Source: Aporrectodea caliginosa (taxonomy: Eukaryota; Annelida; Clitellata; Crassiclitellata; Lumbricidae). From it: a DNA stretch of 64,000 bases. Under the pieces are notes generated by a model that saw only the letters and a program-made list of their open reading frames with translations, was not told where the DNA came from and did no database searches. Shown here in pieces: positions 38,099-49,742 of this stretch (the stretch's first letter is position 1; the number at the start of each line of letters is the position of its first letter). Made by a program: the position numbers and the translations under genes. Where the stretch lies: positions 828,001 through 892,000 of the forward strand of contig JACEVL010001855.1 of assembly GCA_020284085.1 (NCBI GenBank), in the 5' to 3' direction.

Positions 38099-39696
38099 TA
38101 TTTTGTGAGGGTATCAGATAATGCTTTCTCAGAAACTGCTGTTGTTACTCCATATATCCCAGGCATGTGCAGGACCTAATAATGAAATAATACCAAACAC
38201 AAATTGATCAATGGTTGTCAAACTTGCCTGAGTTATAGTGTTGCAATTTAGGCTGGCATGTGACAACAGCATGTTCAAGCATACATTCTACATCAGCTAC
38301 AAAGCTTCAGACTTGTTTCACTACCACTGGTATCTATAATCTAAATCTGGAAACTTCCATAGCAAATGACATATCTGTTAACTTGACACATTCTGATTAA
38401 TTATTAATTTTACTAATGCATTTCTTCTTATCACACATTTACACTGTTACTCTGTTACATTCTATGGTAATCAATAAAACAAATTGACTAGATTGATTGA
38501 TTCATTGATCAACTGATGGGTGCTTCAGAGTACAGCCACATTCCAAAATCACAATTCTTTCAACAGAACTAGTAAAAATGCATAAGGTCCTAGAAACCAG
38601 AAGACTACGAAGGCTAAAAAATCCAAAAAGATGAGACTTTAGTCCAGATCTATATAACTTAAAACAATTACAGGCAAGAGTTTAAAAATCTCTATTTTGC
38701 AATTTCAAGTCTATTTCTTAGGTATACGTTAATTACAAAATGTAAAAAAACATGAATAATAAATAGGTTACCTCCACTTAAAGAGATTAAGTCTTCATTC
38801 CTTAAACAGAACCAACCTTTATACGTCTGCTTAAGTAATGCTTAGACATTTGCAATCCTTGCAATACACTGTTATTATTATTACGAACATTTTTAATGTG
38901 CACCCGAGTCACAGAAATACGAATCTGAGGTTCAGTTAGTCAGTCATCACACAAAGAGCTTTTAGTTAGTACTTACACTATACTAAGAAGTAATATCGAC
39001 GTTAATTACTCTAAACAATAAGCAGAGGAATGTTGTGCAGGTCTAAACGCAGCTTAGACAGACAATTCCGTTCCGTACAGAGGTTTTATATGAAGCTGGT
39101 GCGTCTGCTCTGAATGAAGCAATAAATAAAGCTATCTTCAGTGCATCTTCTATAGCTGCGTAACCCAAAACCACCTTCATGATCGGCAATGTTGTACAGG
39201 TTATGTTTACCTCAGCCATGCACCTTTATTTTTGGATGGATTTTACTCCGGTCACCTCTGCCTCTTCCTCAATGATCCAGCTCTGCCTAACGAACCCAAA
39301 ACAATCTCAGTGAAACACTGACGATAGCAGGAAAGTTACGGCTGAAGACAGAAGCAATTTCCATTGCCCAATCTACTCGGTACATTCTACAATCCATTGC
39401 ATTAATATTCTATGCAACATTAACGTGCAGAATTACAGTCAGGTGCAGAACTTATCCCCTTGACCCTTCAACATTACGAGTTACCCTGAAGATACATTAA
39501 AGCCAAAATCTCAGCCATATGATTACATTTGGTGCAGGAAAATGGTTTCATCAGTAACCTGAAAATCACGTTCTTTCCTAAAGCACTTTGCATTACCATA
39601 ATAATCAAAAGTGCATATAATTCTGGAAATTCCTGAAAACTAAGCAAACTGCATGATGTTTTGTCTCAGTTTCATTTTCTGAAATTTATGAAATAG

Positions 39697-39870
39697 TAAC
39701 CATGATGGTGATGATGAGTTCTCTGCCCAAAGGCAGGTCCATTGGCTTTTCAGCCACCTAGGAATGAGAAGAATGAGGTGGTTTCCCGTTGCCTGCCTCA
39801 CAGACAATAGGGGGTGAGCAACTTGTCCAGGGTCACTACACATGCAGTGGCTTCAGGTAGTAACCATGAT
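39697..39870 (-). repeat. SINE, family E
   Basis: GATGAGTTCTCTGCCC, GAGGTGGTTTCCCGTTGCC, CAACTTGTCCAGGGTC. The second copy (43030-43187 plus 44354-44440) is split by a hAT-type element. Confidence 0.75.
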
Positions 39871-42276
39871 TAACCCTGCAAATGATTAGCAGCCTATCTG
39901 GGCTATCTCTGTGGAAACAAACCTCTTTCAACTTGCCATCAAAATTCGTAACAGTATCTAAGTTGGAAACATACACAGTGACAGCCAAACAGAAAGAGAC
40001 TAAAGAAAAGTAACTACATTTACCCTTATTTTTAGCACAACAATGTCTAAAAACGCAATCTTAATGCTCCAAAAACCGTCAGTCAATAACTGCTGCATAT
40101 TATGTATTTGAACAATGTCTTTCTGTGCGAAACAAAAGAACTTATCACTGAGACAAGAATTACAGCAAGTACCAATATGGAACCTGCAGATTTCCCTTCC
40201 TCCTGGCGCCCACTTTTCTTCTCTGTTATCTGTAATGGCCTACTCTGTTATTTGGAATGCCTAAGGATCCGCATTTTGCATAAAGATTGAACTGGCCTTT
40301 ATGTATTGCAAATAGAATAAATGTAACCATAGACCAAAATACAAAGAAATCAATTTATTCTTGAAGATTAAACAATTAAGCACAGAAGAATCAATTAAGT
40401 GATGTGATATGTCGGATATTCGTATTCATATTCGTATTCGTTTATTCGGTAACCCAAAATTACAAGTAACAATTTCACTGAGGTGGCTCAACTTAATTAA
40501 GGTCACACAGGAGACCCAGAAGCAGTGTGATTCTCCTTACAGATGTTAGGACTTCACTTTACCTTGATGCTAAGAATTCATCAATTGTGATGATGAGGTA
40601 TAGCTATTTCAGAGTGATCACATCCTGTTTCTAATTATTATTTTCATATAGAAAAATAAAGAATAAATAACCATTACTATAATTGTATATTAAGCTGTAT
40701 AAGCTGTAGCAACATTACCGTAAATCACTTAAATGTATTATTCCTGGGTCTTGTAGTAAGAAAATATTGCATCAGCAGCACGGCTATTTGAAACACTTTA
40801 ATTAAATGCATGACACATAGAAATATTTCTATATAATGACATCTAGAAAGAAAGAGAGACGTTGTAAAGCCCGCAAAAAATCACCAAACACATTGAAAAA
40901 CAGCCATTGGAACAGTTGAGTCTGTTAATTTCACTGCATACTAATATCTCACCGGTTTTGCTTGTTTTCGCGAGTTCCATTATAATACACCTCTTCCTAT
41001 CACCTTCTTTGTGTGTAGGTGGGCGGTGATACTTGAGATGATTGAGTAGATAAGTAATGTTTTTACAGGCGGTGAGCCGGTGACATAACTTCCCATCATT
41101 AACACCAACAACGCTGATGATACGCAAACTTTTATTTAAAAGGTACGAAATTATGCATAGCTTAACTATTAATTAACTAATAACTTAACTAATGACACAG
41201 ATAATGAAAATGAACATCTACTGTACTTTACATGCTTCTGAAATTCAATAAATCATTGTAGCACTCATGACCACTCACAACTTGGCGAGTCTAAACTTTA
41301 TCGTACATAAAGTAACTTGTAACACAAAGGCACGCAACACAATTCACTGCAAAAAAAAATTTAAACACAAACTATAGCCAAAATGCATTCTTAATGATTG
41401 CTGTTTAGAAACTGCTTTCAGACATTATACAAGTGTCAAAGTGATTGATATAATTTTAGCCATATGCAACTACCAGTCTATCACTATGGCAAATGTCACT
41501 TGTAAAGCATCTGCCTATCTGCCACTTTTCAAGTAGACCCAGACAGTGGATAAAATACTCTAGAATTGTACATAAGCACCATAAAATTGGCCACTACAAG
41601 TTCAATTCTTACAACTTTCCAGACCAATGAAATGTTACGTCTAGTGTTGAACTGTGCCCTTCAGCATCAGCATCATCAATTACAAGGCTCACTTGCGACT
41701 CTGGAATGCTCTGCCATTCGGAATAATGCGCTCTGCATTTATCGGCCGACGCTCTTGTGGATTTAATGCCACCCGGTGCACTGAATACTGTTGCTGCTGA
41801 AACATACTTGGACTATAAGGTAGTGCCCTTGTCTAGCTCCTCCAAATACCCTTGCCAGATGATCTATCAAATGGATTCTTGGACTAATGTTTACAAATTG
41901 AACCAGCAGACTTATTTATGCCAAACCTATCCACACTATGCAGCTAAAGTGACTGCTGCTGCTGTAACGTCCCATCTTTACTCCTTGGTCTCTCCTCCAA
42001 CTTATCTTCTCTCCCTTCCCTTCTCCTCCTAACACACTCCCCCCCTCCCCCAATGAATTGACTGGCTTGGACAAATATTAGGCCATTATCCATTCATGTC
42101 TCATTTCAACACCTCCTGCAGTCTTTTACAATCTATCCATTAGCATTTACACTTTCTCTATGCTTGCCTTTCTGCATGCCCTTCCTTCTTCTTTCTCTCC
42201 TTCTATCCATTCATCAAACCATCCATCTATCAAACCATCCATCCATCTATTTTTCAAAAACCATCCAAGGACATTT

Positions 42277-42291
42277 GTCTGTCTGTCTGTC

Positions 42292-42337
<46 letters not shown>

Positions 42338-42375
42338 TGTCTATCTGTTTGTCTATCTGATTGTCTGTGTGTCTG
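42277..42375 (+). repeat. (TCTG)n-(GT)n microsatellite
   Basis: TCTG repeats, about 18 GT units, then TCTG/TATC repeats. Source of Val/Cys frames on both strands. Confidence 0.96.
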
Positions 42376-43029
42376 TCTCCTTCCAAAAGACAAAGGATAT
42401 TTGTGCAAAAGACATCCGCATAATAATATCCATTGTTTCTCATGTACTTACGGACACAACTGCCTTTAAGTTTGGTGACTAACATAGGCCTACTATAGAC
42501 TTGTTACTTGTAAGTTGGCAATCCATTGAAATGTGGCCTACATGTACATAAAGTTGTTCTCCTGCTGGGGATATGTCCTACTCTGCAGGCTACCAGAGAC
42601 CGGACAGGCAGGTCCAGAGCAGTTAGTGTTGGGGATTCAGTCATGCAAAGTCTATGTTATAGGTCCCACACATGTAATCAGATTCAACAGACCATATTCA
42701 TTAGCAAATTATCCTGAGAAGCTTAATTGCAAAGCCCACCAATGGAAATCTGAAAACAGTCCTATAAATACAGAGTATAAAGGTCTTACTTCAGTAATAA
42801 AAGCCCACACCACACATACAGGGATGGACTGTGCCTAAAAAATACAGAAATTTAAACCAACAAAATATTACCAGATCATGGATGGATTGATGTGGGTGGG
42901 TATGAATGGAGTGGGAATTGTAGGCGGTTGGGAAGGGCAGATGGGTGGGCGAGAATTGAACAAAACAGGTAGAAAGGCATTGATAGCTGAGTGGAAATAG
43001 ACTTATTTGAACACAAACACATGCATACA

Positions 43030-44440
43030 TAGGCATGATGCTGATGAGTTCTCTGCCCCCCAAAGGCAGGTCCTTTGGCTTTTATGCCACCAGGGATGAG
43101 ATGAGTGAGGTGGTTTCCCGTTGCCTTCCTTACAGAAAATTATTATGGGTGAGCAACTTGTCCAGGGTCGCTATGCAGTGGCTTGAGCAGTGGCGGCTCT
43201 ACAGGGGGGCCAGGGGGGCACTTGCCCCCCCCAACTGAGGTTGTGGCCCCCCAGTGGCCCCCCAAATTTTATTCCAAAATATTATGAAATATGGTATCAT
43301 TTAATTTTGATATTTTCAAAGGTATGACTTACTTGCTTAAGCATGATGCATGATGAAATCCGATGTCATTTTATTCGTGGTGTTTTCACAGACAGGATCT
43401 ATTTACTTCCTTAAGTCTTAATTATTTTCTTGGCGTATAAACTACTTCTTGCTATCCATCACTGACTCCCTATACGCAAGTATATTGAGTACAGGGTAGC
43501 TGCCCTGGTATGGCAACATCACCAGCTAAGGCCTAGCCCAATTTATCTTCGAGAGCAAGCTGTCTGACTTCGGGTATCCAAGGACGTCGTCCCCAATGCT
43601 TTACGGAAAAGGGAGTTCTCTTGGTTCCGTTCACTCATACTGCAACTATGAAGAATCAAGCCTTTTCAGTGGTAGGCCCAGTGGTTTGGAACGCCTACAC
43701 ACTGAGACTCTATCCGAATCCTTCCTCAACAAACTTAAAACTGTACTACTCAAACAGTGTGTTCATAAAATGCCCAGGCGCTTTTCGGGCTCTGCTGCAG
43801 ATAAAACTCTTGGCATTGTTCTGAAGTGGACCCACAGACTGCATTTAGGCAACTTGTCTACATCCAGTTATTATATCATTCCGAACTAAATTGACAATAC
43901 TCTGACCATTCGCTTAGCCTACTATATTGGTATACAATCTTTAACGCCAAAACACAAAGTCTTTTCTGATTTTAGACATATCTGCAAAGCAAATATGTCT
44001 GATATTCGTTTCAGAGAGCAGTTTATCAATGCTGTTAGTTGAAAGTGTTCGTGCAGAGTCGATTATCATGGGTGCCTTTGTGGAACAGTTTGACTCTAGG
44101 CATGACAGTCTTAATAAAACTTGCACTTAATTAAAAGTACATGTATTGTTTGTAGTTCATAGGTTTTACTTTTAACAAAGTGAGTCTGTTTCCATTTGTG
44201 TCTTAACTTGAGGCTGTTGATTAAACAATTCATGTAGCTCCAATACAGGTCTCTTGTCACAATTCTCACTTTTGACGAAAATAGACTGGCCCCTCCATCT
44301 GTTTCCCCGGCCCCTCCGTGGCCCCCTGTTGCAAAAGTCTAGAGCCGCCACTGGGCTTGAGGTAGATTGGAACCTGTGACCCTTCGATTACAAGGCACAT
44401 AACATAAACATACCGTTACACCATCGCGTGGCATAGGTGA
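43030..44440 (-). repeat. SINE, family E, interrupted by a hAT-type element
   Basis: Left part 43030-43187 ends GTGGCTTGAG; right part 44354-44440 resumes GGCTTGAGGTAGATTGGAAC and reaches the tRNA-like head (TTACACCATCGCGTGG). The insert is 43188-44353. Confidence 0.8.
43188..44353 (+). mobile_element. hAT-type non-autonomous element, 1166 bp, with captured RT fragment
   Basis: Tips CAGTGGCGGCTCTAC and TAGAGCCGCCACTG, exact 8-bp duplication GGCTTGAG (43180-43187 and 44354-44361). Between about 43460 and 43880 it carries a CR1/L2-type RT tail (NQAFSVVGPVVWNAYTLR). No transposase frame is left. Relative at 55657-56328. Confidence 0.9.
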
Positions 44441-44578
44441 CAGTGGTGTAGTGGGGGGGGGGAACGCCGTTCCCCCACTTTTTTCTCACACTATGCAAAA
44501 ATTCTTGCAAGATTGCACTTTTTGCTTACTTCAATATCCAGGCGTTCCCCCACTTCATTTTTTAGGACTACACTACTG
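44441..44578. mobile_element. hAT-type miniature element, 138 bp
   Basis: Tips CAGTGGTGTAGT and ACTACACTACTG, exact 8-bp duplication ATAGGTGA (44433-44440 and 44579-44586). Interior GGCGTTCCCCCACTT in both orientations. Confidence 0.9.
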
Positions 44579-44611
44579 ATAGGTGAATATAATTAGTTCA
44601 CTGGTATAAAG

Positions 44612-44905
44612 ACAGAGAAGAAAGAACAGCAGTCTCTTAAGCTAGCCTGAGAGGCAGACGAGAGTATGAAGTGTTAGCAATTTTGTTTTCTTAGCCTCAG
44701 CTTATGAGGGCAGGTAGTCTTCTCCCTCACTGTTTGATTTTCCCAATGACTGCAGGTAAGCTCACTGTAATCATTGTAGATGAGTTCACTTGGGGCACAG
44801 GTGTAGCCAAAATATCAAAACAAATTCCTGCCTTGCTAGGATTTGAAACTCCGACGTCTTGGGTGACTGTCAAGCAGGTTAACCACTAAACAATAGGGTA
44901 TACCT
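44612..44905 (-). repeat. tRNA-derived SINE, family A
   Basis: GAACAGCAGTCTCTTAAGC at the left, AGGTTAACCACTAAACAATA at the right; reverse copy. Confidence 0.7.
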
Positions 44906-45159
44906 CCTACAGATCAGAATAATAATTACATGAATAACATTTTATAAAATTTGGCAACCTAAATTTCTGGCCATCCCTGGGGAGCCAAAATGCAGCTAAA
45001 GCCTTAAATAGTGTTAATTGCCAATAATAACCAATAACAGTACTACAGTTAATTTTATACAAAGGCATATGTATGCACTTGTCAGATGCAAACAAAGGCT
45101 TGCTTGCTTCCTTCCTTATTTACTTCCTTATGGTGCCAATTATTATCATTATCATCATT

Positions 45160-45310
45160 ACTATTGTTCTTATTATTATTATTACTACTACTACTACTAC
45201 TACTACTATTACTACTACCACTACTACTACTACTACCACTATTATTATTGTTATTTTTTTATTACTACTAATACTAATATTATATTATTATTGTTATTAT
45301 TATTGTTAGC
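45160..45310 (+). repeat. (ATT/ACT)n microsatellite
   Basis: Runs of ATT and ACT triplets; source of Leu, Thr or Tyr frames. Confidence 0.96.
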
Positions 45311-45539
45311 CTTATAATTGTTCTATATTCATTAAATGCCAATCAATCAATCAATTTAATTTATTCTGGGTATAAAGCTGACAGGTCGCAACTTGTAACA
45401 AATTTCAGGCAGAAATGATGAGAAATCACGTAGTAACAACAATTGTCTCATCTCTGACTGTTAGTTATTAAATGAGTTGAGAGAATTAGATCAGTGGCAA
45501 TGTAACAAATGACGTAACGAATGAGGTATAGGTTGAAGA

Positions 45540-45683
45540 TGATGTATTTATTATCTAATGACATGCAGAGCATCCATCATGGAGGCTGAGCATAAAGGAC
45601 TTGCTCAACGTCTTCCAGAGAATAACTGTTGCAGAGGACACTTGAATCTGAACACTTCACATTGCTCAGTGAGCACTCCACTA
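45540..45683 (-). repeat. SINE, family D, target of the 14-kb element
   Basis: ATGTATTTATTATCTAATGA to GAGCACTCCACTA. The missing head continues at 59976-60000 on the other side of the element. Confidence 0.65.
45633..45683 (+). repeat. 51-bp direct repeat, left flank of the 14-kb element
   Basis: Begins AGAGGACACTTGAATC and ends GAGCACTCCACTA; identical over all 51 bases to 59925-59975 in the same orientation. It lies inside a minus-oriented tRNA-derived SINE. Read as a target-site duplication or a rearrangement scar. Confidence 0.85.
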
Positions 45684-45716
45684 CGGAGCCCCTAAAGGGA
45701 CATGCGGGTAAAATAT
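45684..45716 (+). other. left terminal sequence outside the array
   Basis: About 33 bp (CGGAGCCCCTAAAGGG, then ACATGCGGGTAAAATA) between the direct repeat and the first array unit. It includes a short stem, CCCCTAAAGGG. No inverted counterpart is present at the right end. It may be the true left terminus, whose partner on the right is lost. Confidence 0.5.
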
Positions 45717-47013
45717 GCTATGTCGTGCGCACGACTTTAAGTAACTCGTTCGAACGAGTTACTAAGTCGTTCCCACGACATAGTAACTCGTGCGCACGAC
45801 TTAGTAACTCGTTCCCACGACTTATTTAACTCGTTCCCACACTTAGTAACTCGTTCCCACGACTTAGTGACTCGTGCGCACGACTTACTAACTCGTGCGC
45901 ACGACATAGTAACTCGTTCCACGACTTACTAAGTCGTTCCCACGACTTACTAACTCGTGCGCACGACTTACTAAGTCGTGCGCACGACATACTAACTCGT
46001 TCCCACGACTTACTAACTCGTCCCCACGACTTACTAACTCGTGCGCACGACATAGTAACTCGTTCCCACGACTTACTAACTCGTGCGCACGACATACTGT
46101 TAACTCGTTTCCATCGACTTACTAACTCGTGCGCACGACATAGTAACTCGTTCCCCACGACTTACTAACTCGTGCGCACGACATAGTAACTCGTTCACGA
46201 CTTACTAAGTCGTTCCCACGACTTACTAACTCGTGCGCACGACATAGTAACTCGTTCCCACGACTTACTAACTCCGTGCGCACGACATAGTAACTCGTTC
46301 CCCCGACTTACTAACTCGTGCGCACGACATAGTAACTCGTTCCCACGACTTACTAACTCGTGCGCACGATTCAACTCGTTCCCACGACTTACTAACTCGT
46401 GCGCACGACATAGTAACTCGTGCGCACGACATATAACTCGTTCCCACGACTTACTAACTCGTGCGCACGACATACTAACTCGTTCCCACGACTTACTAAC
46501 TCGTTCCCACGACTTACTAACTCGTGCGCACGACATAGTAACTCGTTCCCACGACTTACTAACTCGTGCGCACGACATAGTAACTCGTTCCCACGACTTA
46601 CTAACTCGTTCCCACGACTTACTAACTCGTGCGCACGACATAGTAACTCGTTCCCACGACTTACTAACTCGTGCGCACGACATACTAACTCGTTCCCACG
46701 ACTTACTAACTCGTGCGCACGACATAGTAACTCGTGCGCACGACATACTAACTCGTTCCCACGACTTACTAACTCGTGCGCACGACATACTAACTCGTTC
46801 CCACGACTTACTAACTCGTTCCCACGACTTACTAACTCGTGCGCACGACATAGTAACTCGTTCCCACGACTTACTAACTCGTGCGCACGACATAGTAACT
46901 CGTTCCCCCACGACTTACTAACTCGTTCCCACGACTTACTAACTCGTGCGCACGACATAGTAACTCGTGCGCACGACATACTAACTCGTTCGCTGACGAC
47001 TAACTCGTGCGCA
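45717..47013 (-). repeat. left 21-bp tandem array (inverted relative to right)
   Basis: Roughly 60 units of about 21 bp. Two cores alternate: the perfect palindrome TCGTGCGCACGA and the asymmetric TCGTTCCCACGA, joined by CTTACTAAC or CATAGTAAC. Because 21 is a multiple of three, the array gives long, meaningless open frames on both strands. Small indels occur, so it is not a collapsed or perfectly homogenised array. The asymmetric core sets its orientation, opposite to the right array. Confidence 0.95.
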
Positions 47014-47091
47014 CAGAACTCTTTAATCCGTTGAGCCGGTATGTGGTGGGGCATGTCGTGGGGGTATGTGATGCGTTTATGCTTTGGTACC

Positions 47092-47402
47092 TATGGGGCG
47101 CGGTGGAGTAGGGGTATGTTCGGTGCCTTGCAGCCGGAGGGTTGTTGTGCCTTGCAGCCGGAGGGTTGCGGTGCCTTGAAGCCGGAGGGTTGTTGTGCCT
47201 TGCAGCCGGAGGGTTGCGGTGCCTTGAAGCCGGAGGGTTGCGGGTTCGAATAGACTTCAAGCCGACGCGTAGGGACCTTGGCAAGTCCTTCACTCGCAAT
47301 AATTATTGCTCATGCGCTTCGGCGTGAAACTCAGATTCAGTGTCCGCGCTGTAGTCGGGAGCGCCTCTGAGTAGAAATCTTTAAGGGCCGCTATAACAAA
47401 TT
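47092..47402 (+). repeat. tRNA-derived SINE with internal tandem expansion
   Basis: Same family as 17165-17400: GGCGCGGTGGAGTAGGGG head, CGGGTTCGAAT B-box, GTCCTTCACTCGCAAT middle. A ~22-bp piece (GTGCCTTGCAGCCGGAGG) is repeated about five times before the B-box. Ends in the (CATA)n tract. Inserted just inside the left array. Confidence 0.85.
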
Positions 47403-47403
47403 C

Positions 47404-47502
47404 TCATACATACATACATACATACATACATACATACATACATACATACATACATACATACATACATACATACATACATACATACATACATACATACATA
47501 CA
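47404..47502 (+). repeat. (CATA)n microsatellite
   Basis: About 24 uninterrupted CATA units; grown from the SINE tail upstream. Confidence 0.97.
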
Positions 47503-48221
47503 TTTATGCAGAAACGCTTAGTTAGGCCAACAAAACACAGAGTCTTAGATGAATTTTGTATCAGAAATTGAAATATAGGCCTAGCAAGCGTTTTCTCCCA
47601 GTGGTTCTTAATCTTTATAAACATGCACCCAGAGACCTAGCCTATGTGTGCTAGTAGCCTACTAGCAGTTCTAAGCTGCACCACGCAACCTATCCACCAT
47701 TCGTTCCGTAAATGCTGACCTAACTAAGCGTTCCTGCATAAATGTAGGCCTATGTATGTATGTATGAGAATTTGTTTTAGCGCCCCTTTTGGTATCTATG
47801 GGGGAACGCATAGTTTATAGACGTAGGCCTATTAATATATTACTATAAGATGTCTATAATTATGGCATACCTAGGCCTACATGCAGATCCAAAGTTCACC
47901 GAATTATGTTGTAGAGGGTATGCCTATATGGAGGGGTATTTGGTGAGCTAATGTTTGGTATTTATGCTGGAACGCATCGTTCATAGATGTTTTATATTAC
48001 TATGAGGTGTCTATTACATACAGATAAGCGAATTATGTGGTAGCGGTTTTGTGGTGGGGTATGTGATGAGTGATGTTTTGGTATTTATGCGGGAACGCTT
48101 AGTGATCTTCTTAAGAGTCACATTGTTTCAGAGACTGATAGAAATCTAGCGAGTGTTTTCTTCCGTGGTTCTGAATTTTTAAAGTAGGCTACAGTTGGAA
48201 TTAATTTTGTCCTATTCCACA

Positions 48222-48296
48222 ATGGACGAAATTATTGATTTCCTGCGTCGTAGAGACGTTTCCGACGACGTTATTGAAATGTTCCGTTGCGAGAAG
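48222..48296 (+). CDS. HECT gene exon 1 (start, SAM-like)
   Basis: 25 codons, MDEIIDFLRRRDVSDD to FRCEK, donor GTAATC, phase 0. First helices of the SAM-like domain. Good Kozak context. Confidence 0.8.
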
Positions 48297-49707
48297 GTAA
48301 TCTAACTCTTTGTTGAATTAAAAAGAAACAATCGAGAGTTGCCACAACTCTGTAAAATTTCTGTCTGAAATGAGGTCTAAATAGTATTGTATTGTATTGT
48401 ATCTATCAATTTATATAGCGCCTCTCGCAGTGCACACCAATCAGAGGCGCTTCCAGTGCGAAAGACCCAGAGAAAAGAAAGAAGTCTTGAGACAACGAAA
48501 AGAGGCACTAGGCCCACCAGTTAATAAACAGGAACGAGTCAAAGGAGGAAGCTGGTTCCATAGTGCAGGGCCAATGAAGGCAAAGGCTCGCGTTTTAGCC
48601 ATAGAAGTTATGGCTCGCAGGACAAAGAGATCATGCCGGTTTAATGAGCGTAGCGGGCGAATAGAAGTAGCCGAGGCCGGCAGCCGGACAAGGTCACTTT
48701 AAATACTTGGGAGCTTGGCCAGTACACGACCGGTAGTGGAAGGTATACCCCGCTTAAGTACAACCTTGTGAGATTTGCATCAAGTGTGGCACCAATGCAT
48801 CATCGTCTGCGCTAAAGAGCGTCACTGTCAATGAAGAAAAGTGCTTGTCGCGTTGAAAGTCTTTACATAATATACTTACTTACTTCAGAAGTCACAGAAC
48901 ATTCTCTCTGCTCTTGCAGGTATGGCAAAATTGCAATATTGTGCACTTTGCAAATTAGTGCAAACTGAGAAGCCGTCATTTGAGAATTTGTGGCCGTACG
49001 TGGAGGAGGAAGCAGCAAAAATTTGAATTATAATTCTTCACATTAGAATAAAAAAAGTGATTAAAATGTGCTCTGTAAAATTCAACAAAATGCCTCTGGA
49101 AAACCTTGAAAACTCAGGGAGTTTTTAAATCATATTCATGTGGCCACCTTGCAACATCTATTAATATATAACAGTATCTGATGTTGTTATTGCTGCCTGA
49201 ACTTTCTGTACAGATGATGAGAAGCCTAAACAATAATTATTATGTAAAAAGTGTTGAAAAGTTAAAAGCCATTAGTTTACTGCTGCCAGTGAGACCACTC
49301 CTTGAGATGTTTCCCAAGATCTTGTGATTTTGGGGGTCCGGCTTGGGATCTTGGGATTTCGCATTGCAATCTTGGGATTTTTCCAAAGTCTACAGATTAG
49401 TTTTTACCCTACTTTTCAACAGTGGCAGCGAATCAGATTAGAAGAAAACTGGTTCAGTGTGTCTGTCTGAAAGACGTTTATTATTATTGTTACTTGTAAA
49501 CATTGTAATTTGTTAATTCAATGTTATTCTCCGGTTTTTTCTTTGCCAGTTATTTTTGCGAATAATTTTGATTGCTAAAACACATTTCATATTTCATCAT
49601 AACTTTTTACTTTTCAGTAACTTGGGAATTTTTTTACACTTTTGGCCAATATTGGGATTTTTCTGGCAAGAGCTTGGGATTTAAGGAAATGGAGAGTGGT
49701 CGCACTG

Positions 49708-49742
<35 letters not shown>

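Larger units (their letters stand above)
38099..43029. other. spacer upstream of the unrecognised gene
   Basis: Apart from the SINE at 39697 and the microsatellite at 42280, I see no gene. 5' non-coding exons of the 24018-38098 gene may lie here but cannot be told from sequence alone. 40419-40520 looks like another retroelement 3' end. Confidence 0.4.

Noticed and set aside
42147..42485. Frames with His-Thr or Val-Cys runs
   Set aside because: Translated (GT)n and (TCTG)n repeats.
45018..45317. Tyr, Thr or Leu homopolymer-like frames
   Set aside because: Translated (ATT/ACT)n repeat.
45717..47013. CRISPR-like regular repeat array
   Set aside because: Units are contiguous, with no unique spacers, in intron-containing animal DNA.
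45737..47054. Long open frames on both strands with repeated ARVSKSWERV or NSFPRLTNSC motifs (also 58882-60038)
   Set aside because: They come from the 21-bp array; 21 is a multiple of three, so any frame without a stop in one unit stays open. No start, splice or codon evidence.
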